A DNA stretch of 64,000 nucleotides from Shewanella japonica (lineage in GTDB: Bacteria; Pseudomonadota; Gammaproteobacteria; Enterobacterales; Shewanellaceae). Position 1 is the first letter of the stretch. The number at the start of each line of letters is the position of its first letter. The stretch is taken from positions 1,657,001-1,721,000 of the forward strand of contig NZ_CP020472.1 in assembly GCF_002075795.1 (NCBI RefSeq). Reading direction: 5' to 3'. The notes under the pieces were generated by a model, which worked only from the letters and a program-made list of their open reading frames with translations, was not told where the DNA came from and did no database searches. The translations under genes and the position numbers were made by a program. Below, piece after piece: positions 47,301-55,606 of this stretch.

Positions 47301-47752
47301 GAATGGGGATGCAAATAGAGTTAACTCATGACAAGTCGCAAGTTGAAAATACAGATAAAGTGACAGCTGAAATAAGCGAAAAAAGTACTGAATTATCCGC
47401 CCCCAAAGTCTCTACAAATACAGACACAGATGAATTGTTCACAGAGGTCTTGTTAGATGAGGCTGTTTTTGACGAATTACTCTCAGCTGTGGGTGAAGCT
47501 AGCTTAGCCAAAATGATGCAAGTGTTTTATCACGAGACGATAATGCGGGTTAATACACTTAAAGCCTTAACGCCTCAAGGAAGTCGTCATGATATCGAAA
47601 CGGAAGTGCATACCATTAAAAGTAGTGCAGGTAGTTTCGGCGCTAAGACCTTAGCTGATGTTGCTGTTAGATTAGAAGCGGCTTCAAGGACAGAAGATGA
47701 GCCTTTAGATGCGTTATTTAATGAAATTTTGCCGTTGCTGAACAGAGTTTAA
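44309..47752 (+). CDS. Hybrid sensor histidine kinase with PAS, REC and Hpt domains (SypF-like)
   Basis: 1147 residues from TTG 44309, which follows AGGAGAAGGA. Order: TM1 (7-27), periplasmic sensor (about 28-145), TM2 (about 147-165), HAMP, two PAS domains (about 225-345 and 360-480), HisKA with His503 in MSHEIRSPL, HATPase with QNLVDNAIKFS, DQGIGIG and GTGLGLAIC, a divergent receiver (about 735-850), a second receiver with Asp923 in LILMDIRMPEMDG, and Hpt with His1101 in VHTIKSSAGSFG. This phosphorelay layout resembles V. fischeri SypF and RscS. The likely targets are the NtrC-type regulator next door and the REC-PP2C protein. Ligand unknown. Confidence 0.92.
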   Translation: MSFRLKAIIAIGLMQSALLLMLIYNSLGVIKTANQAEIQQQGHLSAILVANSVDVNDPRQSILLLKQSLEEHQISHIESVQVFKADKRLYAAERNNLGEFALIEQPVRSDNLVPIEAQSNNGSGVSIKVMVNTDEFDHSVNGVAIKYSALMLLVIVLISILSWYQGLNLIKHVFNIQRASKQVLEGDTGVQVNEPGTQDITDTTNAFNEMLQFLDQQRHDLQGANVRLNTILDSAADGFVIIDTSGVITEVNKAVSSLFGYQKEELIDQNVSILMPMADRFMHDGYIQDYLKGGDAKIVGLGGGRALKAQHKEGHLFPIELSISKMEIDGDVLFLGFIKDMSELKKEQASAARTQSIHLATLEASHDALITINIAGRVEEFNAAAVKLFGYEREEALGELLEDLIIPEGFHKAHKNGMDHHRKTGEGPVLNNRIEVPAHNKAGDEFPVELRVIPIQLDDEMYYTAFLRNISEQKSKEEELRQAKEQAEEGSKAKSRFLATMSHEIRSPLNAVLGSVDLLLDSSLEKGQRMYARTAKEAGSVLLSTINDILDFSKIEAGQMVLEPKEFEPDELVAQVLQILSHKAHDKGVHLASYINRNVPQKLVGDAQRIRQVVQNLVDNAIKFSTEGCISVEVWIPNRDNDKVQLCCRVTDQGIGIGDASQEKLFREFSQVHDTHTTSYAGTGLGLAICSELARMMGGKLVVESKLGEGSQFTLSVLLDESSQASNHNVRLPEHPRVLLIHPDETLCKLIKKQYSQYGVETKYEHHVSDIFNSKIVRGRFDLIMLDDACLLSAKEKDVSILHSDYLFETGYIAALATGVNNDAQSLIEKLGIEESVSKPLSRAMLLSLISGATAENKHEKPLEKVASLPQGCRLLLAEDSPANQMVAGTMLTNEGAVMTYANNGVEAVELALSQDFDLILMDIRMPEMDGLEACQKILAHKPDQIILAMTANVFSEEIAACKAVGMLDCIGKPVNKSDLISGVSHWLGQVKQASSMGMGMQIELTHDKSQVENTDKVTAEISEKSTELSAPKVSTNTDTDELFTEVLLDEAVFDELLSAVGEASLAKMMQVFYHETIMRVNTLKALTPQGSRHDIETEVHTIKSSAGSFGAKTLADVAVRLEAASRTEDEPLDALFNEILPLLNRV

Positions 47753-47821
47753 ACCTGATCCAGCAACGCTTTAATATTACTCAAAATCAGAGTAATCGAA
47801 TGAATGATAAGGAATGAACAA

Positions 47822-49348
47822 ATGGGTTTTAGTGCCATTCTTGTAGAAGACAGTATGTCCTTAGGCGCACTTTATAGTGAGTACCTTTGCGCAGAAGGGG
47901 CTGAAGTCACTCATGTTAACTTTGGTGAAGATGCGTTAAAAGAATTAGCGCGCAAGCAACCAGACTTATTAGTATTAGATATCAAGCTGCCTGACATGTC
48001 AGGAATGGATATCTTAACGAAGGTGCAAAAAGAATACCCAAATATTACCGTTATTATGATCACCGCCCATGGCACGATTGATCTCGCTGTAGATGCAATG
48101 CGTGCAGGTGCATTTGATTTTTTGATCAAACCATTCGACAGTAAACGCTTATCGATTACCGTGCGTAACGCTTTAAAGCAAAGGGATTTATTAGCGTTAG
48201 TTTCCAATTATGAGAACAGTTTACCGAAAACCAATTTTCACGGTTTTATCGGTGACTCACTGGCAATGCAAACGGTATACAACACCATTGATTGTGTTGC
48301 TAACAGTAAGGCTTCTGTGTTTGTTGTGGGTGAAAGTGGCACAGGTAAAGAAGTGTGTGCACAAGCGATTCATGAAGCTGGAATTCGAGCAGAAGCCCCA
48401 TTTATTGCCTTAAATTGTGCATCAATTCCAAAAGACCTCATTGAGAGTGAAATTTTCGGCCATACAAAAGGGGCATTTACTGGCGCTGTCAGTCATCGCG
48501 ATGGTGCAGCTACTCGTGCAGATGGTGGTACGCTATTTCTTGATGAACTCTGTGAAATGGATTTAGAACTGCAAAGTAAGCTGTTACGGTTCATTCAAAC
48601 GGGTGTTTTTCAGCGTGTGGGTGGCAGCAAAGAAGAAAAAGTCGATGTGCGTTTTATTAGTGCAACCAACAGAGACCCTTGGAAAGAAGTGCAAGAAGGG
48701 CGTTTTAGAGAAGATTTATATTATCGTCTTCACGTTATTCCGATTGAATTACCGCCATTAAGACAACGGGGTAAAGATGTTATTGCTATTGCTAAAAAGC
48801 TATTAAAGCAATACAGCAAAGAAGAGGGCAAAAACTTTAAAGGCTTTAGCAAAGAGGTTGAACGTTGTTTTGGCCTATATTCATGGCCTGGCAATGTGCG
48901 GCAATTACAAAATATTATTCGCCAAGTCGTAGTGTTAAATGTGGCTGATGAAGTTGCGATTACCATGTTACCCGCTCAAGTGACTGCGGCTTTATCTCAA
49001 GCCAATGTTAAATCTGTCAAGGTCAGTGAACAGGTTGCACAAACAGCAGTAACGAGCGCAACAGTGACAGATATTCATGCTAAACCTCAAGCGCATACTG
49101 TTGGTGAGAGTACCGTCGCTGCCGCGGCATCGGATGATATTGTTGATAACAATATGCCAGTTAATAGTGGAATAAACGCTATTGAATCGGAAGAAGATAT
49201 TCAACCTTTGTGGCTTACTGAAAAAATCACCATTGAAACCGCCATTGAACAATGTGATGGCAACATCCCCAAAGCGGCTGCTTTATTAGATGTCAGTCCT
49301 TCAACGATTTACCGTAAAAAACAGCAGTGGGAAGACAAAGGTTTGTAG
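47822..49348 (+). CDS. Sigma-54-dependent response regulator (NtrC family, SypG-like)
   Basis: 508 residues from ATG 47822, with AAGGA eight bases before it; the frame is open from ATG 47804 but that codon lacks a signal. REC domain with Asp53 in [15 protein letters not shown]+ domain with Walker A GESGTGKE, the sigma-54 contact loop GAFTGA (217-222), Walker [10 protein letters not shown] and the arginine-finger region. A variable linker follows, then a Fis-type helix-turn-helix at the C terminus ([19 protein letters not shown]). It is the obvious activator for the four sigma-54 promoters of this locus and the candidate reader of the TTGCA-N3-TGCAA box. It lies 69 bp after the kinase gene and probably shares its transcript. 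Confidence 0.95.
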   Translation: MGFSAILVEDSMSLGALYSEYLCAEGAEVTHVNFGEDALKELARKQPDLLVLDIKLPDMSGMDILTKVQKEYPNITVIMITAHGTIDLAVDAMRAGAFDFLIKPFDSKRLSITVRNALKQRDLLALVSNYENSLPKTNFHGFIGDSLAMQTVYNTIDCVANSKASVFVVGESGTGKEVCAQAIHEAGIRAEAPFIALNCASIPKDLIESEIFGHTKGAFTGAVSHRDGAATRADGGTLFLDELCEMDLELQSKLLRFIQTGVFQRVGGSKEEKVDVRFISATNRDPWKEVQEGRFREDLYYRLHVIPIELPPLRQRGKDVIAIAKKLLKQYSKEEGKNFKGFSKEVERCFGLYSWPGNVRQLQNIIRQVVVLNVADEVAITMLPAQVTAALSQANVKSVKVSEQVAQTAVTSATVTDIHAKPQAHTVGESTVAAAASDDIVDNNMPVNSGINAIESEEDIQPLWLTEKITIETAIEQCDGNIPKAAALLDVSPSTIYRKKQQWEDKGL

Positions 49349-49417
49349 GGCATTATTTAATCACTGGAGTAGTTGAACAGAGATAAAACATAAGCATATA
49401 GCGTAAAAGGTTCGAAT

Positions 49418-49445
49418 AAAAAGCCCATCATATGATGGGCTTTTT
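49418..49445. terminator. Bidirectional terminator between regulator and wzi
   Basis: Perfect 28-bp palindrome (half-site AAAAAGCCCATCAT) with A5 on one side and T5 on the other, placed 69 bp after the regulator stop and 22 bp from the convergent wzi stop. It should terminate from both sides. Confidence 0.9.
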
Positions 49446-49467
49446 ATGTAAAAACGATTTTCAGCGA

Positions 49468-50937
49468 TTAAAAATCTCGTTCCCAACCTGCATAAAAGGT
49501 CGTTTCCCAGTCACTACTGGTATCAATTTCTGGGTATTCACTGTAACCAATGGTACCGCCGACTTTTAACTTACCTGCATAGAATGGTCTATGGTAACTG
49601 GCATCGAGTTGATATAAGCGCTCGTAACGACCTGGTGAAACTGGGTTTCCACCAGAAGGTCTGCTGGTATCTACTCCATCAAAGTTAAGTTTAGCGTAAC
49701 GGAATTTGGTGCTTAGGCTCTGCCCATGCTCAAGCTGAGTGATCCCGCCTAATACCACCACTCTTGAGTCATTATCATAGGTGCTGCCGAGACTGCGGCC
49801 ATAATAACGATATCCACTTTGGTAAAAACCGTGCTCATACATACAGTTATAAACGTCAGATTCGACGCCACATGACGCTGCAGTATCTGAGTATTCAGCA
49901 AAAAAACGGGTGTTTAAATTGGCAATGAAAATATCAACGCCACCCATGTTTGATGCATTAATTAAACGATTTTTACCTTTGTGATAATCTTCATGAATAC
50001 GCTCGTAGTAAATACCATAAGGAACTCCCCATGCGGTGTCTGACCATCTGAAATCATAACCTGCGAGCATGTTTTCTTGGCCATTTTCTTTATCGCCTTC
50101 ATAAACACCGCCGTTAAACAAACCATCCCACCAGTCTGAAAGGCTATTACCATAACCTTCGCCGCCCCATTGCATGGTCCATGAAAAACCTACCTCTAGT
50201 TTAGATATAGGTTTAAAGGTACCTCGAGCGCCCCAATGCTGGGTATCAGGTACATAACGCTCACTTTCCATTTGGCTAAAGCTTGTGGTGAAAGTCCACG
50301 GGCCAATCCAATTAAGCCATGGCGTTTCAAATGCATTACTGTTGTTACGAGAAAAAGTTATGCCTGGCATTGGACGTGCATTCGTTGTTTGTATTAAACC
50401 TGAGTCCCAACCTGGCCCCCAGTATTTTTGGACTGCACCACCAGTCACAATCCAATTACCCAACTTAACGGCAGCAAAGCTATTATCTAATCGGGATTCG
50501 TTTCCATCAATGGCATCGTAATGATAACTGGCAGCTAAGCGCCCACTAAACCAGTCTTTGGTGACTTCAGCGGTGAACTCCACTTCGGCTTTATCGCGGT
50601 AATCATTACCATAACCAATAAAGCGAGCTTCCTCGTTTGCCCCTGATAGACTGGCACCTAAACTGACCGTTTGATGGTCTTTGTCGTAGGCCCGCATCAC
50701 CCGATGAAAAGCATCTTTTTGATGCACAGTCATTGGGCTATCAACGGCATTATCTAAATCAGATTTTATCCCTGACCACATTAGAGGGAAGGTGGTGACT
50801 GGCTGAAGGATGATACCTGTATCAGCAAGTAATTGAATATCAGCGCGAAGCGGTAAGTCGGTAGGCTCAATCCACCAAGCAGCTTGTGTTGAAAAGCTGC
50901 TAAGTAATGCTATCCCTGCTAAAAATTTTAACTTCAT
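49468..50937 (-). CDS. wzi: Capsule assembly protein Wzi
   Basis: Outer-membrane beta-barrel that in enteric bacteria anchors capsule at the cell surface. The 489-residue precursor has a signal peptide cut near TQAAWWIEP. The mature part is rich in Trp, Tyr and Gly with alternating strands, for example GGAVQKYWGPGWDSGLI and MPGITFSRNNSNAFETPWL, the conserved Wzi segments, and ends in Phe. It is convergent to the regulator gene and separate from the main operons, and no sigma-54 site was found upstream. It may also serve other surface polysaccharides. Confidence 0.88.
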   Translation of the reverse strand: MKLKFLAGIALLSSFSTQAAWWIEPTDLPLRADIQLLADTGIILQPVTTFPLMWSGIKSDLDNAVDSPMTVHQKDAFHRVMRAYDKDHQTVSLGASLSGANEEARFIGYGNDYRDKAEVEFTAEVTKDWFSGRLAASYHYDAIDGNESRLDNSFAAVKLGNWIVTGGAVQKYWGPGWDSGLIQTTNARPMPGITFSRNNSNAFETPWLNWIGPWTFTTSFSQMESERYVPDTQHWGARGTFKPISKLEVGFSWTMQWGGEGYGNSLSDWWDGLFNGGVYEGDKENGQENMLAGYDFRWSDTAWGVPYGIYYERIHEDYHKGKNRLINASNMGGVDIFIANLNTRFFAEYSDTAASCGVESDVYNCMYEHGFYQSGYRYYGRSLGSTYDNDSRVVVLGGITQLEHGQSLSTKFRYAKLNFDGVDTSRPSGGNPVSPGRYERLYQLDASYHRPFYAGKLKVGGTIGYSEYPEIDTSSDWETTFYAGWERDF

Positions 50938-50973
50938 TAGGTACTCTTTAAGATGAACAAATACATCAACTAA

Positions 50974-51008
50974 TAAAAAAAGGCTGTTATCGTTAATGAT
51001 AACAGCCT
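50974..51008 (-). terminator. Terminator after the 152-residue protein gene
   Basis: Minus strand: AGGCTGTTATC (51008-50998), loop ATTAAC, GATAACAGCCT (50991-50981), then a T-rich run (50981-50975). An 11-bp stem. It insulates wzi from the upstream gene. Confidence 0.88.
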
Positions 51009-51109
51009 ATTGAATTAGAGCACTAATACTGAAGATAATTTTTCAATTTGTTAGGTAAGTATTGAAACAAGTGATGAGTTAGATGTGAATAATGTTGCTT
51101 GTTCGCTGC

Positions 51110-51568
51110 TTACACAGTTTCATTTATACTTTTTGTTGTTTCAACATAAGCATTTAACATGTTTTGTTGATTATTCATATTTGCGGCATTGACAGTTGCA
51201 GCTCTGGCATCATCATTATTTTTGATGATATAAGCTGAAGTTGCACTTATCGAATCGTCACTGCCATTGGCTACGCCTGCTAAGTCCGAGTAAAACTGAT
51301 ATTGGGTCTGAGCTTTTTTATAGTGGACATAGTTCTCCACTTTTTCGCCGTTATTTGGCAAGCTAGGTTGTGTTTCAGGCTCAGATTGACTTTGTGATAA
51401 GGCCATGGCTTGAGCACTTATCGTTACTGAATCTCGTTGAGTCGTATTAAGATGACTGACCGGTTCATTTGACGGCTTATTTACTGACGTATTTTGTTGA
51501 GTGCTATTGGCTGGGCTAACAGTATTCGCACTCATTTGTTGAGCGGCAGTATAAGATTGAATTTGCAT
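51110..51568 (-). CDS. Hypothetical protein, Ser/Gln/Asn-rich, 152 residues
   Basis: I do not recognise this family. The first 75 residues are low complexity, rich in Ser, Gln, Asn and Thr, with the segment RDSVTISAQAMALSQSQ, a style also seen in small flagellum- or surface-associated proteins of Shewanella and Vibrio. The second half is predicted helical (VHYKKAQTQYQFYSDLAGVA and a final helix ending KSINETV). No signal peptide, membrane segment or cysteine. ATG 51568 is followed by a plausible frame with normal codon use, and a strong terminator follows the stop, so it is probably a real single-gene transcript. Confidence 0.7.
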   Translation of the reverse strand: MQIQSYTAAQQMSANTVSPANSTQQNTSVNKPSNEPVSHLNTTQRDSVTISAQAMALSQSQSEPETQPSLPNNGEKVENYVHYKKAQTQYQFYSDLAGVANGSDDSISATSAYIIKNNDDARAATVNAANMNNQQNMLNAYVETTKSINETV

Positions 51569-51690
51569 GATAACCCCTGTTTAAATAATGGTGACGAAAA
51601 ACTTGATGCTATGCTAATTGGTATTAGCTGTACTGAAGTTGAACAAAACAGGCTGAACAATACAGCTTGAACATTATTGTTAACCAATAA

Positions 51691-51897
51691 TTATTGATAC
51701 AAAGGAACCGTTTTACCCCAGCTAAATGGGTTGTACCACTTAGATACTGACCGCATTTCGACTATTGTTTGGGTAAAGTCACAATGAGTTTGGCAACTTG
51801 GGCATAAGCATCCGCTTAATCCATCAGGATAGTAGCGAGTATTAGTCATGATGTGTTCTTTGCAATGACTGCAGTGCACTTTGACTTCTATTATCAT
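51691..51897 (-). CDS. Small zinc-ribbon-like protein, 68 residues
   Basis: Short protein with two CxxC pairs, CSHC near residue 9 and CPSC near residue 32, plus extra cysteines (GCLC and HCDF), consistent with one zinc ribbon. The C-terminal third (VSKWYNPFSWGKTVPLYQ) is aromatic. AGGGGG lies about six bases before ATG 51897. No known family recognised. It has no close partner: 122 bp separate it from the 152-residue gene and 320 bp from the exporter gene. Confidence 0.65.
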   Translation of the reverse strand: MIIEVKVHCSHCKEHIMTNTRYYPDGLSGCLCPSCQTHCDFTQTIVEMRSVSKWYNPFSWGKTVPLYQ

Positions 51898-52217
51898 TTT
51901 TAGCCCCCTGACTTGTTATTATCTCGCTTGGGACATGATGTAATTAACTCCAACTTGATTATTGAGCTAGTTACATAAGTGGCAAGGCGTAGATAATGTT
52001 AGAAAACGTTTGATATTTAATCAATATTTTAACCTTGAATATGTGATGTATTAAGTGTTCTGTTTGCTGGTAAGAGAAATAACACCAGCGCTGTAACAAA
52101 TGTGAAAACTGGCAGCATGAATGTGGTTGATTATTTAACAATAGATCGTGTAGTTAACATTACTGTGTCTGCGAAATGGAATACGAGTCGATTAATAAGC
52201 TGCGCTTTGATCTTGGG
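51898..52217. other. 320-bp spacer, no gene seen
   Basis: AT-rich stretch between the small zinc-ribbon gene and the 3' end of the LysE-family gene. Open frames here are only shadows entering the exporter gene. It must hold the promoter for the zinc-ribbon gene; I see no terminator hairpin or repeat that stands out. Confidence 0.5.
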
Positions 52218-52829
52218 CTATAAATTGATTGCGATTAGTATGCCAGCAGAAATCATGATGCTTCCAGCGGTGCGATTAATCACCCGGATGGCTTTAGCTG
52301 AACGAAATACTTTTTTGGCCTGTGTAGCCATTAACGAGTAGCCCAAATTGATACTGCCAAATGCCAATGTTGAAATCAGCATGACAAGAATAACATCGTT
52401 TAATGTGGTATGTAGTGGAACAAACGCAGGGAAAAAGCCAACATAAAAAATAATCGCTTTGGGGTTACTTAACCCAATCATTAATCCTGTCATCAGGTTT
52501 TGATAAGCCGATGTTTTTGTCCCAGTGGCCATTGGGTTAGATTGACGCTGAGCTTGAAATAATTGAAAGCCTAACCAACAAAGATAAGCCGCACTGACAT
52601 ATTTTATGACGATAAAACTGGGCCCCATTGCATTGGCTAAAGCAGATAAGCCAAATAAAGCTGTGCAAATGAAAATATAATCAGCAATTAATACCCCTAA
52701 AAACAGCTGCATGGCCGCAATAAAGCCATGTGAAAATGACCGTGAAATAATTGCAAATACCACTGGGCCAGGAATGATAGCCAGCACTAACATGGTAAAG
52801 AGTAGGCTTAATGATTGCTGCAATTCCAT
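52218..52829 (-). CDS. LysE/RhtB-family amino-acid exporter
   Basis: 203-residue inner-membrane protein with six hydrophobic segments and the family N-terminal motif LAIIPGPVVFAIISRSFSHG. The SAAYLCWLGFQLFQ and GLSNPKAIIFYVGFFPAFV segments are also standard. The family exports amino acids or related metabolites; the substrate cannot be read from sequence. AGGGA lies about 12 bases before ATG 52829, a longer spacing than usual. It is a single gene diverging from the DTW-domain gene. Confidence 0.9.
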   Translation of the reverse strand: MELQQSLSLLFTMLVLAIIPGPVVFAIISRSFSHGFIAAMQLFLGVLIADYIFICTALFGLSALANAMGPSFIVIKYVSAAYLCWLGFQLFQAQRQSNPMATGTKTSAYQNLMTGLMIGLSNPKAIIFYVGFFPAFVPLHTTLNDVILVMLISTLAFGSINLGYSLMATQAKKVFRSAKAIRVINRTAGSIMISAGILIAINL

Positions 52830-53021
52830 GTTTATTAAGTTCCCTACTTATCGCTGTTATCAATCAAGCTGAGTGTGCTTTAAGGTATTTCGTCGCTGAA
52901 TTGTACCTGTTTTTTTCGCTAGTGTATTGGAGCTATCACTCTGAATAGTGATAACATTCAGTTTGTAAAATAGACTGCAAATACTGCGATATCCCTATTC
53001 TTATTTACCTTGGCTCCTTAT

Positions 53022-53633
53022 ATGAAGATAGTGCTACTTACTCACCAAAAAGAAATCAGTCGGGTAAATAATACTGGCAGATGCGTGACCACCATTTTAA
53101 AAGACGATGCCTTGGTTGTGGTTTGGGATAGAGTAAACCCTGATCTTCAATTACTGAATATGATTAACACCTGCAAAGTGGGTTTATTGTATCCTGATAA
53201 TCAACAACTCAGTGATGCGAAGGTACCAGAAGCGACGGTTCAACAACCACTTTGCCAAATGCATCCTAACGTTGAGCAAATTAAAGAACACAGACAAGAA
53301 CAACACCAAGAGAGAAACCAAGATCAAAACCGAGAGCAACAGCAAAAAACAAATCAAGATAAGTTTGATGCGTTAATACTCATAGACGCAACATGGCAAG
53401 AGGCACGCAAAATATATAATCGCAGTGACTACCTAAAGGCGTTACAAAAAATCTCGATATCTAGCCAGCATGAGTCGATTTATCAACTTCGACGAAATCA
53501 AGTTGAAGGGGGATTGTGTACTGCAGAATGCGCAGCACATATACTTTTAGCTTCAGGTGAGCCCCAAAAAGCTGAGCAGATAATGGCATTACTTGTTCAG
53601 CAAATTGCTGATGATCAAAGTCATCGAAACTAA
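53022..53633 (+). CDS. DTW-domain protein, probable tRNA-uridine aminocarboxypropyltransferase
   Basis: The DTW/TapT family adds an aminocarboxypropyl group from S-adenosylmethionine to uridine in tRNA (acp3U). The signature is LILIDATWQEARKIYNRS, and the N-terminal LTHQKEISRVNNTGR motif is typical. ATG 53022 gives the natural N terminus MKIVLLTHQKE; a TTG four codons upstream opens the frame earlier. A Gln/Glu/Asn-rich stretch (about residues 89-113) inserts before the signature. The usual N-terminal zinc-binding cysteines of TapT are absent, so the exact activity is uncertain. Confidence 0.8.
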   Translation: MKIVLLTHQKEISRVNNTGRCVTTILKDDALVVVWDRVNPDLQLLNMINTCKVGLLYPDNQQLSDAKVPEATVQQPLCQMHPNVEQIKEHRQEQHQERNQDQNREQQQKTNQDKFDALILIDATWQEARKIYNRSDYLKALQKISISSQHESIYQLRRNQVEGGLCTAECAAHILLASGEPQKAEQIMALLVQQIADDQSHRN

Positions 53634-53665
53634 TGTATTACATAATTAAATCAGTATATTCATTA

Positions 53666-55138
53666 TTAATTTAAGGTGAGCTGCTCCACTTTCGTCGCTA
53701 ATAAGCTGTCTTGTAATTTAGCTTTATTTACATTGGATTTGTTTTGGATAATCTTAGTGGCAAGCACATAGGCTTTTGCATGATTGATAGCATCGACAGC
53801 GAGTAAAGTATCTCCTTTAAAGTACCAAACTGAAAATGACGTTGGCTTGTTTTCTTCAACTTGTTTAATGACTTCATCATAGCCTTGGGCTAAGCCAACC
53901 ATTTGTAATTTAGTATCAAATTGATCAGACCAAAACCAAGGTATGGCTTGGTATGTTAACTTTTCAATATCATTCAATGTTGCTTCAATACGCATTGAAT
54001 GCGCTGTTAAATAGTGATCTTTTTGATTTTGTGCAATCACCTTTGCTGCAACTTTGGCTTGTTCAACTGCGTTCTGTACTGATTCAAGCCGAATCATACG
54101 GTCATAATGTGGATTGTGATGATATGTGCAGTCACCAATTGCAAAAATATTCTCGTCACTGGTTTGCAGTGAAGAGTTTACCCATATCCCAGGTTTAGGT
54201 GTGCTTTTAGGTTTATCACGGCCATTTGCTTCATTATGATTAGCCTGCTCATTAGGCGTATCAGATGCGAGTTTAATCCCACACGCTTTGGCAAGCTCAG
54301 TGTTAACTGTAATACCAACGCCAATCACAATGACATCCGCAATATAGCTGCTGCCATCTGCGCAGGTAATCTTATGTGCTAATGGCATATTTTTATCATT
54401 ATTCAAATTTGATGTGCTGATTTGTTGAACTAACTTGTCGGTTAATACCTCAACCTGATTTTCTTGATGCAATTGGGTAAAAAATTCAGACATTAGCGGG
54501 GCAGTGACTCGAGCTAAAATACGTGGCTCTCTTTCTAATACCGTCACCGTTGCACCAAGCTTTTTTAATGAAGAAGCGGTTTCTAGTCCTACATAACCGC
54601 CACCAATAATAACGACGCGTTTTTGCTCACTTGTAGCTAAGGCCTGTTTAATGCGGCTGACATCACTAACGGTTCTTAAACAAAAAGCTTCTTTACAAGC
54701 TTTTATGCCCGAAATTGGTGGGATAAAAGGTCTTGCTCCTGTGGCTAATACGAGCTTGTCATAAGCTTGTTTTGAACCATTACTTAATGTCACTTGTTTA
54801 GAGTTTCTATTAATTTTCGTTACCGTGAGCCCCAATTTAAGGGTGATGTTTTGCTTGCGATAACTATCTGGGGATTTTAGTTGAATACTGCTGGGGTCAA
54901 GATGGATTTCATGGCTAGCGCATTCAGTCACATTATGATTAAGTAAGAAAGCTTTCGATAAAGGAGGTCTGTGGTAGGGCAAATTTGGATCTGAATCAAT
55001 CAAGATAATATTACCTTGCCAACCATGTTTTCTCAGTGAAAAAGCAAGATTAACGCCACCATGACTTGCGCCAATGATCACACAGGTATCATTTTTAGTT
55101 AACGTCTGCATTGCATTATCAGTAAGTTGAATTGTCAT
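53666..55138 (-). CDS. FAD-dependent ferredoxin/rubredoxin-type reductase
   Basis: 490 residues, pyridine-nucleotide-disulfide oxidoreductase fold. FAD motif CVIIGASHGGVNLAFSLR near residue 20, LPYHRPPLSKAFL, the NAD motif VVIIGGGYVGLETASSL in the middle, and the second FAD contact NIFAIGDCTYH. It lacks a redox cysteine pair, as in putidaredoxin reductase. A hydrophilic insert (about 285-315, DTPNEQANHNEANGRDKPK) is unusual. It lies 130 bp after the ferredoxin gene in the same direction and should pass electrons from NAD(P)H to that ferredoxin. Confidence 0.9.
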   Translation of the reverse strand: MTIQLTDNAMQTLTKNDTCVIIGASHGGVNLAFSLRKHGWQGNIILIDSDPNLPYHRPPLSKAFLLNHNVTECASHEIHLDPSSIQLKSPDSYRKQNITLKLGLTVTKINRNSKQVTLSNGSKQAYDKLVLATGARPFIPPISGIKACKEAFCLRTVSDVSRIKQALATSEQKRVVIIGGGYVGLETASSLKKLGATVTVLEREPRILARVTAPLMSEFFTQLHQENQVEVLTDKLVQQISTSNLNNDKNMPLAHKITCADGSSYIADVIVIGVGITVNTELAKACGIKLASDTPNEQANHNEANGRDKPKSTPKPGIWVNSSLQTSDENIFAIGDCTYHHNPHYDRMIRLESVQNAVEQAKVAAKVIAQNQKDHYLTAHSMRIEATLNDIEKLTYQAIPWFWSDQFDTKLQMVGLAQGYDEVIKQVEENKPTSFSVWYFKGDTLLAVDAINHAKAYVLATKIIQNKSNVNKAKLQDSLLATKVEQLTLN

Positions 55139-55268
55139 ATTTGGCCTGTTTAATCAAATACCGTGGTTGAAGTTAATCGTTATTGGGTGAATTGAGTGGG
55201 TAGCGACTATTTCGAAAAACTATTGCGAAAAACTATCGCGCTAACACTTTTGCACGAACACTACGGCA

Positions 55269-55577
55269 CTATGGCGCTATGGTTAATATAAGACCGTCTA
55301 AGTCATCAGATAGCGTTATCTGGCAGCAAAGCCGGCTTAATTCTGTGACATTATCATCAAGCTCTAACATGTCTTTCTCGATTTCACTGATAGCACCTGT
55401 TTTATCAAGTTGATCAGAGGCCACATATACATGGCAGGTAGCGCAAGAACAAACACCGCCACAATCTCCATCAATGCCTTCAATGTTATTTTCAACTGCT
55501 AGCTCCATGACTGAACCCTGATGTCCTTCAACTGTTGTTGATTGTTCATTTGAAGTAATAAATGTAATTTTTGCCAT
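55269..55577 (-). CDS. [2Fe-2S] adrenodoxin/putidaredoxin-type ferredoxin
   Basis: 102-residue soluble electron carrier. The cluster ligands are in CGGVCSCATCHVYV, spaced Cys-x5-Cys-x2-Cys, with the fourth in SRLCCQI. An extra cysteine lies within the loop and another next to the fourth ligand. AAGGGA just before ATG 55577 supports the start. It lies 29 bp after the P450 gene, so it is the likely immediate donor to that enzyme. Confidence 0.95.
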   Translation of the reverse strand: MAKITFITSNEQSTTVEGHQGSVMELAVENNIEGIDGDCGGVCSCATCHVYVASDQLDKTGAISEIEKDMLELDDNVTELSRLCCQITLSDDLDGLILTIAP

Positions 55578-55606
55578 GGGAAATCCCTTCTATATTTAAT
55601 GTGGTG

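Noticed and set aside
52102..52341. 79-codon + strand frame
   Set aside because: Its second half runs antisense through the LysE-family gene; no start signal.
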